Shown: positions 42,702-51,438, counted from the stretch's first letter. The stretch: DNA of 64,000 bases from Peribacillus psychrosaccharolyticus ATCC 23296 (GCF_000305495.1 NZ_AJTN02000265.1:1-64000), one strand, 5' to 3'. A program made the numbers and translations. Notes: generated by a model not told the origin, from the sequence alone.

Positions 42702-44219
42702 TTAGGTAACTCGTGAAAATTTGACACTAAATGTAGTACCTTTGTTAGGTTCACTTTTTACAGTTATGTGTCCAGAATGGTTTTGGATAATTTTGTAGCT
42801 GACCATGAGCCCAAGTCCATTTCCACTGGCTTTTGTTGTGAAAAATGGTTCTCCTATTCTTTGAAGCTGGTCTGATGAAAGGCCAATTCCATTATCGATA
42901 ATAGAGATGATCACTTCTTCCCTTGTCGTTTCCATGGTTAAGGTTACATTTCCGCCGTTCGGTAAAGCCTCAATGGCGTTTTTAATGAGATTTAAAAAGA
43001 CTTGTTTAAGCTGATGTTTCTCTCCAGAAATGGTGACATGCTCTTTCGGCAAGTGTTGAGAAATGGTAACGTTTTTTAAAAGCGCCTCTGGTTTGAGAAA
43101 ACTAATCAAATCTTGCAGCAGTACACTCAGATTACATTCACTGAAGAGAACATCATGAGGTTTAGCAAACACCATAAATTCATTAACAATAAAATTGATC
43201 CGTTCAATTTCGCCCAATATGGTTTCTGTGAAATAATCTTCTTGTTTCGATTCCCCCATCAACTGGACAAATCCTTTTATTGTGGTTAGAGGATTGCGAA
43301 TTTCATGAGCGATACCTGCAGCGAGCTCACCAACCATCGAAAGCTTTTCCGTTTTTTGCAGCATTTCTTCCGCCCGTTTTTTTTCGGTAATATCGTATTG
43401 AATCGAAATGAACTGATAGGGTGTGCCTGATTGGTCAAGAAGCGGCACAATGGTCGTATCGACCCAATAGTGACTGCCATCTTTGGCTTGCTTTAATACT
43501 TCTCCCTTCCAAACGTGTCCATTTAGAAGTATTTTATCAATTTGCTCGAAAAAAAATGAGGGATGGAATGCGGAATCTAATATTGAGTGAGGCTGCCCAA
43601 GTAATTCTTCTTTTGAATACTGAGAGGCAGTGCAAAATTTATCATTTACATATGTAAATTGATGGTGTAGATCACAAATGGAAAAAATAGTTGCCTCGTT
43701 TAATGCATTTTTTAATTCAGTCAGCTCTTTAAGCGTAATTCTTAAATCTTCATTTGATTCATCAAGAGCAAACTTGGTAGACGAAAGTTTATCGTTATAA
43801 TGATTGATAAAAGTGTTGGAAATACTTAGACATATAGGGTCGATAATTTTCATCGTTTGGAAGACGGTATCCGTTTGAATGAGACCTTGTTTTAATTCCT
43901 CTTCTAGAAAATCAAAAATAATGGTCCTAGAGAGATAAACGAAGCGCATTACTTGATCAAGAGTAGACAGTCGGATAATAGCTTTCTGGGCAAAAATATC
44001 GGCAAAGCTGAGTAAGGTTTTCTTCGTGTCTTCATCACATGATACTAAATAGCTGCCAAGGAGGTAAAACGTTCTTGTCTGCATCGAATGAATGCTCTCT
44101 GACCGTGTATAGTTCAGGCTGTAGACATGATCTGCTTTAGAAAACTCACATGTTCTCCATGCTAATTCTGTGCTTTTCTCTTGTATTTTTTTTCCGATGT
44201 ACTCTAATTGATCGTTCAT
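42702..44219 (-). CDS. Soluble PAS-domain sensor histidine kinase (sporulation-kinase-like)
   Basis: 505 aa with no membrane helix. Residues 1-165 form an all-helical region resembling the RsbR/RsbRD N-terminal type. A PAS domain covers about 170-280 (FTYVNDKFCTASQYSKEELLGQPHS). The HisKA domain has the phosphorylated H305 in GIAHEIRNPLTTIKGFVQLM, a sequence typical of KinA-KinE. The HATPase domain has N, G1 and G2 boxes (NLIKNAIEALP, DNGIGL, GNGLGL). No response regulator gene is adjacent, so it may feed the Spo0 phosphorelay. GCGAGGAGGAGC precedes the ATG. Confidence 0.87.
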   Translation of the reverse strand: MNDQLEYIGKKIQEKSTELAWRTCEFSKADHVYSLNYTRSESIHSMQTRTFYLLGSYLVSCDEDTKKTLLSFADIFAQKAIIRLSTLDQVMRFVYLSRTIIFDFLEEELKQGLIQTDTVFQTMKIIDPICLSISNTFINHYNDKLSSTKFALDESNEDLRITLKELTELKNALNEATIFSICDLHHQFTYVNDKFCTASQYSKEELLGQPHSILDSAFHPSFFFEQIDKILLNGHVWKGEVLKQAKDGSHYWVDTTIVPLLDQSGTPYQFISIQYDITEKKRAEEMLQKTEKLSMVGELAAGIAHEIRNPLTTIKGFVQLMGESKQEDYFTETILGEIERINFIVNEFMVFAKPHDVLFSECNLSVLLQDLISFLKPEALLKNVTISQHLPKEHVTISGEKHQLKQVFLNLIKNAIEALPNGGNVTLTMETTREEVIISIIDNGIGLSSDQLQRIGEPFFTTKASGNGLGLMVSYKIIQNHSGHITVKSEPNKGTTFSVKFSRVT

Positions 44220-44402
44220 GCCAGAGCTCCTCCTCGCTTATAGGATGATATACCTTAGGATTAGACACGGAGAGAGAAAAACCTCTTTTTTGAGGAAATA
44301 TTTACCTAAAAATGTTCGTTATTATGAATTTGTCGTTTTTGTTAACAAATGATTAACACGTGACGATTCGTATTACGACCAATTCATTAAGGTGATTCAT
44401 TA

Positions 44403-44411
44403 TGGTACAAT
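44403..44411 (+). promoter_or_regulatory. Extended -10 promoter for hemY
   Basis: TGGTACAAT, 49 nt before the GTG start of hemY; -35 not obvious. Confidence 0.45.
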
Positions 44412-44459
44412 TTATATATTGAGTGAATAGAGAAGCAGTAAATAAATGAGGTGGCATGA

Positions 44460-45848
44460 GTGAAAACAGTTGTTGTTATTGGCGGAGGTATTACTGGGTT
44501 ATCTGCCATGTATTACTTAGATAAAGCTGTAAAAGAAAAAGACCTTGATATGAAATTAGTGTTAATAGAAGCGGACGAACAGTTAGGTGGAAAAATTAAA
44601 ACCATCAAAAGCGGTGAATTTATTATGGAAGCAGGAGCAGATTCAATTGTTGCGCGTAAACAAAATGTAGCTCCTTTTCTTGCAGAATTAAATTTAGGTA
44701 AAGAAGTCGTTTATAATGCTACAGGCACGTCGTTTATCCATACAGAAGGAGTGCTTAAACAAATTCCAGCCGATGCAGTATTTGGGATACCATCTAGTCT
44801 AGAATCGCTGGCGAAAAGTGAGTTAGTATCTGCTGAAGCAAAGGTAGAGGCCCTTAAAGACTTCTATCTAGTAAATGATTCTTTCACGAAGGATGATTCA
44901 ATTGGCGCGTTCCTTGAAGCTTTTCTTGGCAAGGAACTAGTTGAAAAACAAATTGCCCCAGTTCTTTCAGGTGTCTATTCTGGTAAGCTACAAGACTTAA
45001 CGATCGCGTCAACACTTCCTTACCTCCTAGATTATAAAGATGAATATGGCAGTATTATCAGGGGAATCGAAGAAAATAGAAAGCAGGTTCAAGGATCTGG
45101 AAATAAGAAATTCCTTTCCTTTAAGAACGGCCTGGAAACGATTATCCATAATCTGGAAGAAAAATTAGAGTATGCAGAAGTATGGAAGAATACAAAAGCA
45201 GAAAAAATTAGTAAAGAAGACGGCCGGTACCGAATTTCTTTCAGTGATAAGGAAGATTTAGTAACCGATTATCTGATTCTAAGCACGCCTCATTCAGCGG
45301 CACACAAATTACTGCAGGATGAAGAACTTGCTAAAGAGTTTGAACAGCTGAAGGCAAGCTCTCTTATAAGTATTTATATGGGCTTTACGATTCCTGATTC
45401 TTTACTTCCCGCGGATGGTACAGGTTATATTACCTCTGAAGAAAGTGACCTCACTTGTAATGCTTGTACGTGGACAAGTCGAAAGTGGTCTCATACCTCT
45501 GAAAACAATATGCTGTTAGTCCGACTATTTTATAAAAGTTCCAGTCCTGCCTATGAGGAGTTAAAGAATCTAAGTGAGCAGGAATTAGTGAAGGTTGCGC
45601 TCTCAGATATCGAACGAAGTCTTGGAATTACATCGGAGCCCGTTTCAAGCCAAGTAACAAAGTGGCAAGATAATATGCCGAATTATTCCCTTAAACATCA
45701 TCAGTCTGTAGAGAAACTTGAACAGAGATTGGATCAAGCTTTCCCAGGGATTTTTCTTGCAGGCTGTTCGTATTACGGAGTAGGTATTCCTGATTGTATT
45801 GCAAATGGGAAGAAGACTGCAGAAAGAATTATTGATGAGTTAAGATAA
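44460..45848 (+). CDS. hemY: Coproporphyrinogen III oxidase HemY (CgoX)
   Basis: 462 aa, FAD-dependent. In Firmicutes it oxidises coproporphyrinogen III to coproporphyrin III in the coproporphyrin-dependent heme pathway. The N-terminal dinucleotide fold is VVVIGGGITGLSAMYYL; LGGKIKTIKSGEFIMEAGADS is the family FAD block. The C-terminal FLAGCSYYGVGIPDCIANGKKTAERI completes the FAD site. The start is a GTG with GAGGTGG five nt away. It stands alone, without hemE or hemH, unlike B. subtilis hemEHY; it sits beside iron-uptake genes. Confidence 0.93.
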   Translation: MKTVVVIGGGITGLSAMYYLDKAVKEKDLDMKLVLIEADEQLGGKIKTIKSGEFIMEAGADSIVARKQNVAPFLAELNLGKEVVYNATGTSFIHTEGVLKQIPADAVFGIPSSLESLAKSELVSAEAKVEALKDFYLVNDSFTKDDSIGAFLEAFLGKELVEKQIAPVLSGVYSGKLQDLTIASTLPYLLDYKDEYGSIIRGIEENRKQVQGSGNKKFLSFKNGLETIIHNLEEKLEYAEVWKNTKAEKISKEDGRYRISFSDKEDLVTDYLILSTPHSAAHKLLQDEELAKEFEQLKASSLISIYMGFTIPDSLLPADGTGYITSEESDLTCNACTWTSRKWSHTSENNMLLVRLFYKSSSPAYEELKNLSEQELVKVALSDIERSLGITSEPVSSQVTKWQDNMPNYSLKHHQSVEKLEQRLDQAFPGIFLAGCSYYGVGIPDCIANGKKTAERIIDELR

Positions 45849-45850
45849 AC

Positions 45851-45885
45851 AAAGGCCGCATTGCTCAATGAGTAATGCGGCCTTT
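45851..45885. terminator. Convergent terminator between hemY and yfiY
   Basis: AAAGGCCGCATT pairs with AATGCGGCCTTT (12 bp, 11-nt loop). The T tracts are short in both directions, so it depends on the strong stem. Confidence 0.8.
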
Positions 45886-45898
45886 AGTCCGGAGCTTC

Positions 45899-46849
45899 TT
45901 ATTTTAATGCTTTAAGTACGTTATCAATGGTCACATCACTAGCAATTTTCCCATTAATCGTCCAGTTGCTTGGATCTTCCATATCATAAACCTGATTATT
46001 CTTTACGGCAGGAAGGCCTTTCCATACTGAGCTGTCCTTCAATGCTTGTAGTCCATCTTCACCTGGAAGACTAGCTAGGAAGATATGGTCAGCATCAAGT
46101 TCAGTCAGTGCTTCTAAAGCGATTGGATTCCAGCTTGCTTCAGCAGGAGGTAGGTCTTGAATCATCTTCGGCTGGGTAATACCAAGATCATTGTACAGCA
46201 CATTACCAGCGTAGCGGTTGCTTTCTAATAAATAGTATTGTTTAGCAATGACCCAAATGACAGCAACAGATTCATCACCAATAGACGTTTTAAGTTCTTT
46301 TGCTGCTTGCTCAGCTTTTTTATCATAATCTGCAAGGACTTCTTTAGCTTTATCTTCTTTATCAACGATTTGTCCCATTATTTGCAGCTGCTTGCGCCAG
46401 TCTGCAGCATCTTCATCTTTAAACACATAAGTAGGGGCGATCTTTTTATATTCTTCATATTTTCCTTCTTCAATCGCGGAAGGGGAGCTAAAGATAATTA
46501 ACTCAGGGTCAGCATTAATGGTTTGTTCAAGCGGCATATTCCATTCGATGGTTGGGACATCCTTCAAATATGGCTGTAAATAATCATGTACAGATGTTCC
46601 GATTGCCCATTGTGCGGCAGGCGTTACATCTAGTGCAACTAATGAGTCCTCAAGATTGGAAGCAAGAATACGCTTTGGATCTGCAGGAATCTTTACCTCA
46701 CCCATTGCATCAGTAAGTGTAATTTCTTTTTTTGGCTCACTTTCTGATTTCTTTTCTGATTTTTCGTCGTCCTTACCACAAGCTGTTAAAAGTAATAATA
46801 GACACAGAAACGCGCCCATTAGAGCTTTATATGAATGCTTTTTAGTCAA
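45899..46849 (-). CDS. yfiY: Ferric siderophore-binding lipoprotein, YfiY-like
   Basis: 316 aa. The lipoprotein signal ends LLLLLTAC (Cys24). The FecB/TroA-like domain starts at EITLTDAMGEVKIPADPKRILAS and includes LEQTINADPELIIFS and LTELDADHIFLAS. B. subtilis YfiY binds schizokinen/arthrobactin-type hydroxamates; the same is inferred here from the adjacent yfiZ-yfhA pair. The start is TTG with AAGGAGG seven nt away. It is divergent from yfiZ, with a Fur box between. Confidence 0.9.
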   Translation of the reverse strand: MTKKHSYKALMGAFLCLLLLLTACGKDDEKSEKKSESEPKKEITLTDAMGEVKIPADPKRILASNLEDSLVALDVTPAAQWAIGTSVHDYLQPYLKDVPTIEWNMPLEQTINADPELIIFSSPSAIEEGKYEEYKKIAPTYVFKDEDAADWRKQLQIMGQIVDKEDKAKEVLADYDKKAEQAAKELKTSIGDESVAVIWVIAKQYYLLESNRYAGNVLYNDLGITQPKMIQDLPPAEASWNPIALEALTELDADHIFLASLPGEDGLQALKDSSVWKGLPAVKNNQVYDMEDPSNWTINGKIASDVTIDNVLKALK

Positions 46850-46883
46850 AATAATTCCTCCTTATTAGTAACCTTTACCTAAA

Positions 46884-46898
46884 TGATAATCATTATCA
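46884..46898. promoter_or_regulatory. Perfect Fur box between yfiY and yfiZ
   Basis: TGATAATCATTATCA is an exact 7-1-7 match. It lies 35 nt upstream of the yfiY start and inside the divergent promoter region. Confidence 0.95.
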
Positions 46899-46994
46899 AT
46901 TGATATGTCAATAGGACTAGCTGAATTTTCCTAATATAGGATCTGTTCTCTAGTTCATTGCAACATCTCTCAGTTCCTTTTATACTAGTTTTAT

Positions 46995-47009
46995 TGATAA
47001 TCGTTCTCA
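46995..47009. promoter_or_regulatory. Second Fur box before yfiZ
   Basis: TGATAATCGTTCTCA matches the 7-1-7 site with two mismatches, 36 nt upstream of the yfiZ start. Confidence 0.75.
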
Positions 47010-47044
47010 TTTTTTTGAACGAATGGCAGGAAGGTTGAAGAACT

Positions 47045-48079
47045 TTGAAAATTACAGGCAAAAAAAGTGTAAGACCGAGTAGTAAAGCACGCAAAACTTT
47101 GTGGATTTTATTACTTGGTATGATTGGTTTAATCGCAGCAATGGCTTTATCCCTAAGGCTTGGTACTAAAACTTTTCAAATCGAAACAATTATTCAAGCC
47201 ATTTTTACTTATAATCCAGATATAACAGCTCATCAAATTGTGATGGATATTCGATTTCCACGAGCACTAGGGGCAGCTCTAATTGGTGCATTTCTTGCCT
47301 TATCAGGGGCAATTATGCAAGCTTTAACCCGAAACCCGCTGGCAGAGCCGTCTTTGCTAGGAGTGTCACATGGTGCCGCGTTTGCTCTTGTCCTCACGCT
47401 CGCTTTTTTCCCCAAGCTTTCACTAGCAGGGACTACGGCTGCTGCAATGGCTGGAGCGGGATTAACTGTACTGTTTATTTTCTCGCTTACCGCCCGTGCA
47501 AAGGGTGGGATTACTCCTGTTAAATTAGCTTTAGCCGGAATAGCAATTGGTATGTTTCTTAGTTCGCTTACATCAAGCCTAGGACTCTATTTTAATGTAG
47601 CCAAGGATATGAGTTTCTGGTATGCAGGCGGGCTTGCCTATATCACCTGGAGTTCATTGGAAATACTAAGTGCAGCCGGAGTGGTTGGCGTAGTCATTGT
47701 CGCCTTACTTGCAAGGTCGCTTACTTTGCTCGGATTGGGAGTAGATGTTACGAAAGGACTCGGAATTAATCTCCATATTGTAAGGATTCTTGGCGTTCTA
47801 GCCGTGCTGTTGTTGACCGGCAGTTCAGTTGCTGTTTCTGGAGCGATTGGTTTTATTGGACTAGTTGTTCCACATATCAGCCGGATGCTGGTTGGCTCGG
47901 ACTATCGATTGCTCCTTCCTGTATCTGCTTTACTCGGTAGTGTACTGCTTGTTACAGCGGACGTTGGTGCTCGATTAATTAATCCTCCCTATGAAACGAC
48001 GGTAGGCATCGTAACTGCGGCAATTGGTGTCCCGTTTTTCTTATACTTAGTGAGAAACGAAGGGAGTCGGTCATCATGA
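47045..48079 (+). CDS. yfiZ: Ferric siderophore ABC permease YfiZ-like (FecCD family)
   Basis: 344 aa with about nine helices. FecCD blocks are DIRFPRALGAALIGAFLALSGAIMQALTRNPLAEPSLLGVSHGAAF and SGAIGFIGLVVPHISRMLVG. The start is taken as TTG at 47045, with AGGAAGG about 10 nt upstream; no better ATG exists before the first membrane helix. The ATGA overlap with yfhA couples translation. Confidence 0.9.
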   Translation: MKITGKKSVRPSSKARKTLWILLLGMIGLIAAMALSLRLGTKTFQIETIIQAIFTYNPDITAHQIVMDIRFPRALGAALIGAFLALSGAIMQALTRNPLAEPSLLGVSHGAAFALVLTLAFFPKLSLAGTTAAAMAGAGLTVLFIFSLTARAKGGITPVKLALAGIAIGMFLSSLTSSLGLYFNVAKDMSFWYAGGLAYITWSSLEILSAAGVVGVVIVALLARSLTLLGLGVDVTKGLGINLHIVRILGVLAVLLLTGSSVAVSGAIGFIGLVVPHISRMLVGSDYRLLLPVSALLGSVLLVTADVGARLINPPYETTVGIVTAAIGVPFFLYLVRNEGSRSS

Positions 48080-49086
48080 ATCGGGTGCCTAAACATATTA
48101 TCTGGAAGATATCACTGCTAGTCGTTCTTCTCATACTAGCCGCACTAGCAAGTTTAAACTTTGGCATTATTTCTATTTCACCAGGAGAAGTCTTGCGAAC
48201 GTTTCTAGGAAATGGCACGCCTAAACAAAAGTTGGTCTTATTTGATCTTCGTATGCCTACAGTGATCTTAGCCGTACTCGTTGGTGCGTTTATGGCGGTT
48301 TCTGGAACCATTTTGCAGGGCATTACCCGTAATGAGTTAGCAGACCCTGGAATTCTAGGGATTAACTCAGGAGCTGGTCTGGCTGTAGTCTTATATATAA
48401 CTTTTTTTAAAACATCAACCGGTAGTTTATCCATCGCTCATACGTTTATTTTGCCGCTGTGCGCATTCTTAGGTGCTCTGTTGACCGCAGGGCTGATCGT
48501 GGCAATCGCTTGGAAGGGCGGCTTTCAATCGATTCGCTTAGTTTTAGTGGGAGTCGGGATAAATGCAGGTTTAAGCGCCATATTGGTGGCACTGCAATTA
48601 AGACTAGATCCGCTTGATTTCACGAAAGCAATGGTTTGGTTATCAGGCGATTTATGGGCGAACCAATGGACATATGTTTATGCTTTATTGCCTTGGTTTT
48701 TAATTCTTATTCCTTATGCTCTTTACAAGGCCCATACCCTAAACGTATTAAATTTGGGTACTCAGGTAGCCAATGGTCTTGGCATTCGGACAAACAGGGA
48801 ACGTCTCTATTTACTTATTCTTGCCGTTGCCCTTGCAGGTCTTGGCGTTTCGGCAGGCGGAGGGATTGCTTTCTTAGGGTTAATCGCTCCTCATATTGCA
48901 CGAAGGCTAACTGGTCCGAAGCATCTAACACTGATTCCAGCAGCTGTATTGATCGGTGCGGTTATTTTGCTGATTGCGGAGACCGTTGGTAGAAATGTAT
49001 TAGCACCTGTCGAGATTCCAGCAGGGATTGTTGTTTCTATTATCAGCACACCCTATTTTATCTATTTATTGTTGAAAACAAAATAA
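48076..49086 (+). CDS. yfhA: Ferric siderophore ABC permease YfhA-like (FecCD family)
   Basis: 336 aa, partner permease. FDLRMPTVILAVLVGAFMAVSGTILQGITRNELADPGILGINSGAGL and GGIAFLGLIAPHIARRLTGPKH are the FecCD blocks; the second is the ATPase-contact loop. It overlaps yfiZ by 4 nt and is followed 15 nt later by the ATPase gene. The cargo is presumed to be hydroxamate siderophores. Confidence 0.9.
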   Translation: MNRVPKHIIWKISLLVVLLILAALASLNFGIISISPGEVLRTFLGNGTPKQKLVLFDLRMPTVILAVLVGAFMAVSGTILQGITRNELADPGILGINSGAGLAVVLYITFFKTSTGSLSIAHTFILPLCAFLGALLTAGLIVAIAWKGGFQSIRLVLVGVGINAGLSAILVALQLRLDPLDFTKAMVWLSGDLWANQWTYVYALLPWFLILIPYALYKAHTLNVLNLGTQVANGLGIRTNRERLYLLILAVALAGLGVSAGGGIAFLGLIAPHIARRLTGPKHLTLIPAAVLIGAVILLIAETVGRNVLAPVEIPAGIVVSIISTPYFIYLLLKTK

Positions 49087-49101
49087 GATTGGAGAGTCAT
49101 A

Positions 49102-49887
49102 ATGACAAACTTATTTGCCGAGGAGTTAACGATTGCTTATGATAACGAAGTAATCGTCGACCGTCTAAATCTCAAGTTTTCACCAGGAGAGATTACTGCG
49201 ATTATCGGTCCGAATGGCTGTGGGAAATCCACGATTCTTAAAACGATGGCAAGGCTTCAACCAAGCCATTCCGGGGCAGTTTATTTAGACGGAAAACTGA
49301 TTCATAAAACGTCTTCCAAAGAAATAGCAAAGAAAATGGCTATATTACCACAATCTCCTGACGCTCCAGAAGGACTGTCAATATATGAGCTGATTTCTTA
49401 TGGCCGTACCCCTTATCAGTCAGGGTTTTCACGATTAACGACACATGATTGTGAAATGATTGAGTGGGCCCTTAATGTAACAGGATTGAGTTCCATTCAG
49501 CACCAGCCAGTAGATACGCTGTCAGGCGGACAGCGTCAAAGGGCTTGGATTGCAATGGCTATCGCTCAAGAAACAAATTTACTGATGCTTGATGAACCTA
49601 CAACCTATTTGGATCCTGCTCATCAGCTTGAGGTTCTAAAGTTATTAGAAAAGCTGAATGAAGAAGAGGGACGAACAATCGTCATGGTTATTCATGATTT
49701 AAATCACGCTGCACGATTCGCAGACCATCTAGTTGCTCTGAAGCAAGGGAAAGTTATCAAAGAGGGAACAGCTGAACAAGTGATGAATGCAGATGTACTT
49801 AAACAAGTCTTTAATATTGATACAGAGATTATAACGGATCCGCGTACTGGAAAACCTGCAATGATTTCTTATGATTTAATTAAATAA
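49102..49887 (+). CDS. yusV: Ferric siderophore ABC ATPase, YusV-like
   Basis: 261-aa ATPase. Walker A is GPNGCGKST, the signature is LSGGQRQR, Walker B is LLMLDEP, and the H-loop is VIHDLN. In B. subtilis, YusV is encoded apart and energises several siderophore permeases; here it is in one operon with yfiZ-yfhA, so this importer is self-contained. Fur control is expected from the two upstream boxes. Confidence 0.92.
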   Translation: MTNLFAEELTIAYDNEVIVDRLNLKFSPGEITAIIGPNGCGKSTILKTMARLQPSHSGAVYLDGKLIHKTSSKEIAKKMAILPQSPDAPEGLSIYELISYGRTPYQSGFSRLTTHDCEMIEWALNVTGLSSIQHQPVDTLSGGQRQRAWIAMAIAQETNLLMLDEPTTYLDPAHQLEVLKLLEKLNEEEGRTIVMVIHDLNHAARFADHLVALKQGKVIKEGTAEQVMNADVLKQVFNIDTEIITDPRTGKPAMISYDLIK

Positions 49888-49926
49888 ACGTGCGGCGGAA
49901 GCTTGAAGGGACAGGCTTAATTATAT

Positions 49927-49946
49927 TTAATCAATCGATTGATTAA
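49927..49946. repeat. Perfect 20-bp palindrome, copy 2
   Basis: TTAATCAATCGATTGATTAA, identical to 22159-22178 and 50039-50058. It lies 40 nt after yusV and about 150 nt before the histidine phosphatase start. Confidence 0.7.
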
Positions 49947-50038
49947 TAAAAAATTGGTCAGCATTATCTGCGTGAGTATTTGGGTTTACTAGAGATTATA
50001 GACGTCATAAATGGCTCTAGATCAAGCTTATATTGACT

Positions 50039-50058
50039 TTAATCAATCGATTGATTAA
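50039..50058. repeat. Perfect 20-bp palindrome, copy 3 (in a promoter spacer)
   Basis: TTAATCAATCGATTGATTAA directly follows a -35-like TTGACT (50033-50038) and occupies the spacer before a weak -10 (TAAGAG). It is 23 nt before the start of the histidine phosphatase gene at 50081. This placement fits a repressor operator. Confidence 0.7.
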
Positions 50059-50080
50059 GAGAAGTACAGGGGGATGCCTC

Positions 50081-50542
50081 ATGGTAACGACAATTTATTT
50101 AGTTAGACATGCTCATTCTGTATATAGCCCAGATGAAGTGAATCGGCCGCTGTCGGAACAAGGGATAAAGGATGCAAGAAAGGTCAGCGATGCAATGAAC
50201 AAGGAGCAGATTGATATTGTTGTATCTAGTCCCTATAAACGAGCGATCCAAACCGTAGAGGGAATCGCACACCATATCAGGAAAGATATTGAGCTGCAGC
50301 CTGCTTTTCGGGAAAGAAAGCTTTCAGAAGAACCTCTGGAGAACTTTGAAAATGCTCTTAGAAAGGTCTGGTCTAACGAGTTCTTCTACTGGGGCGGGGG
50401 TGAGTCCAACCTAACTGCGAGACAGAGAGGCATAGATGGAATTCACCACTTACTTGAACAGTATAAGGGGAAAAAGATTGTAATTGGTACTCACGGGAAT
50501 ATCATGACCTTAATCATGAGAAAAGGATTTGATCGAAATTAA
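50081..50542 (+). CDS. Histidine phosphatase family protein (short)
   Basis: 153 aa. RHG-type motif YLVRHAHSVYS (RHA in place of RHG), SSPYKRAIQTVEGIA, FRERKLSEEPLENF and the second catalytic His in VIGTHGNIMTLIM. The protein stops soon after that motif (RKGFDRN), about 30 residues shorter than usual relatives, so it may be C-terminally truncated. CAGGGGG is 7 nt from the ATG at 50081; the frame opens at 50033 inside the palindrome. Two copies of a perfect palindrome lie in its promoter region. Confidence 0.8.
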   Translation: MVTTIYLVRHAHSVYSPDEVNRPLSEQGIKDARKVSDAMNKEQIDIVVSSPYKRAIQTVEGIAHHIRKDIELQPAFRERKLSEEPLENFENALRKVWSNEFFYWGGGESNLTARQRGIDGIHHLLEQYKGKKIVIGTHGNIMTLIMRKGFDRN

Positions 50543-50562
50543 AAGAATGTGAACACTAAAAT

Positions 50563-50590
50563 AACACCCCTGCTTATTGCAGGGGTGTTT
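50563..50590. terminator. Convergent terminator between the phosphatase and nitroreductase genes
   Basis: AACACCCCTGC pairs with GCAGGGGTGTT (11 bp, 5-nt loop); TTTGTGG follows on plus, ATTTTAG on minus. Confidence 0.85.
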
Positions 50591-50594
50591 GTGG

Positions 50595-51224
50595 TTAGAT
50601 GAATTTAGCTATTTCGTTCAATGGCAGGCGAGAAGATTGGAAAGAGGGTCCTGCTGACTGGCCAATCGCAATCAATACAATCGGAACATAACGATCTTCC
50701 ACCTTGAATTTTTCGCTAAATTGCTGTTTATTAAAGCCACCCATTGTCACGGTGTCATATCCCCTTGAACGGGCAATGAGCATCAGCTGCATGGAGATAA
50801 GGCCAGCATCGAAGGAAGCAATACTCTCTAAAGCTGTTTTGGGAGCAAGAGGGTATGAGTTCAATGTATTTTGAACAATACGATCGCGTGTACCTTCATC
50901 CATGAAACCAGCATCAACATTCATGCTATAGATTTTATCAACATTTTTGAACATTTCTGTATCACCAAGCACAGCAATAACAGCAGAAGAGGTTTCAACG
51001 GCTTCTTGGTTGTTGGCTATTGGGCGTAACTCTTTTTTTACTTCCTGATCAGCAATAACAAGGAAGCGCCAAGGCTGAAGATTACTTGAAGATGGAGCAA
51101 GAATGGCTTCATTCAACATCTCTTCTAATTCTTCTTTTGAAATTTTATAAGATGGATCATATTTTCTTACAGAATGACGTTCTTTAATAATGGTTGATAA
51201 GGTTTGATCTGTGGGCATAGTCAT
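50595..51224 (-). CDS. Nitroreductase family protein
   Basis: 209-aa FMN-dependent NAD(P)H oxidoreductase. Family parts are ERHSVRKYDPSYKISKEELEEMLNEA (FMN contact RHSVR), APSSSNLQPWRFLVI, SFDAGLISMQLMLIARSRGYDTVTMGGF and VPIVLIAIGQ. Likely reduces quinones or nitro compounds in the cytosol. GGAGGAAATAAC precedes the ATG. A perfect palindrome lies about 20 nt upstream of the coding start, suggesting control by a redox- or electrophile-sensing repressor that is not encoded here. Confidence 0.88.
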   Translation of the reverse strand: MTMPTDQTLSTIIKERHSVRKYDPSYKISKEELEEMLNEAILAPSSSNLQPWRFLVIADQEVKKELRPIANNQEAVETSSAVIAVLGDTEMFKNVDKIYSMNVDAGFMDEGTRDRIVQNTLNSYPLAPKTALESIASFDAGLISMQLMLIARSRGYDTVTMGGFNKQQFSEKFKVEDRYVPIVLIAIGQSAGPSFQSSRLPLNEIAKFI

Positions 51225-51242
51225 GTTATTTCCTCCTTATTC

Positions 51243-51259
51243 ACTTACTTTAAGTAAGT
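51243..51259. promoter_or_regulatory. 17-bp palindromic operator before the nitroreductase gene
   Basis: ACTTACTT-T-AAGTAAGT, a perfect 8-1-8 dyad immediately upstream of the ribosome binding site. The form resembles HxlR/DUF24-type (YodB/CatR-like) operators; the assignment is inference. Confidence 0.6.
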
Positions 51260-51438
51260 AGGTTTACAGAATACTCCTTAAATGCTCGTTTGGTCAAGAA
51301 AAAAGATTGGTGCGTATTAGCGTGATTCGTTAGGCACGTTCTTAGGGGCTGGGTTAGGAATATGGTAAATTAGGAAGAGAAAACTGAAAATGAGTTTAGT
51401 TGTGCAGCTAAGTCTAGGTCACGAAGGAGGCAAAGAAT

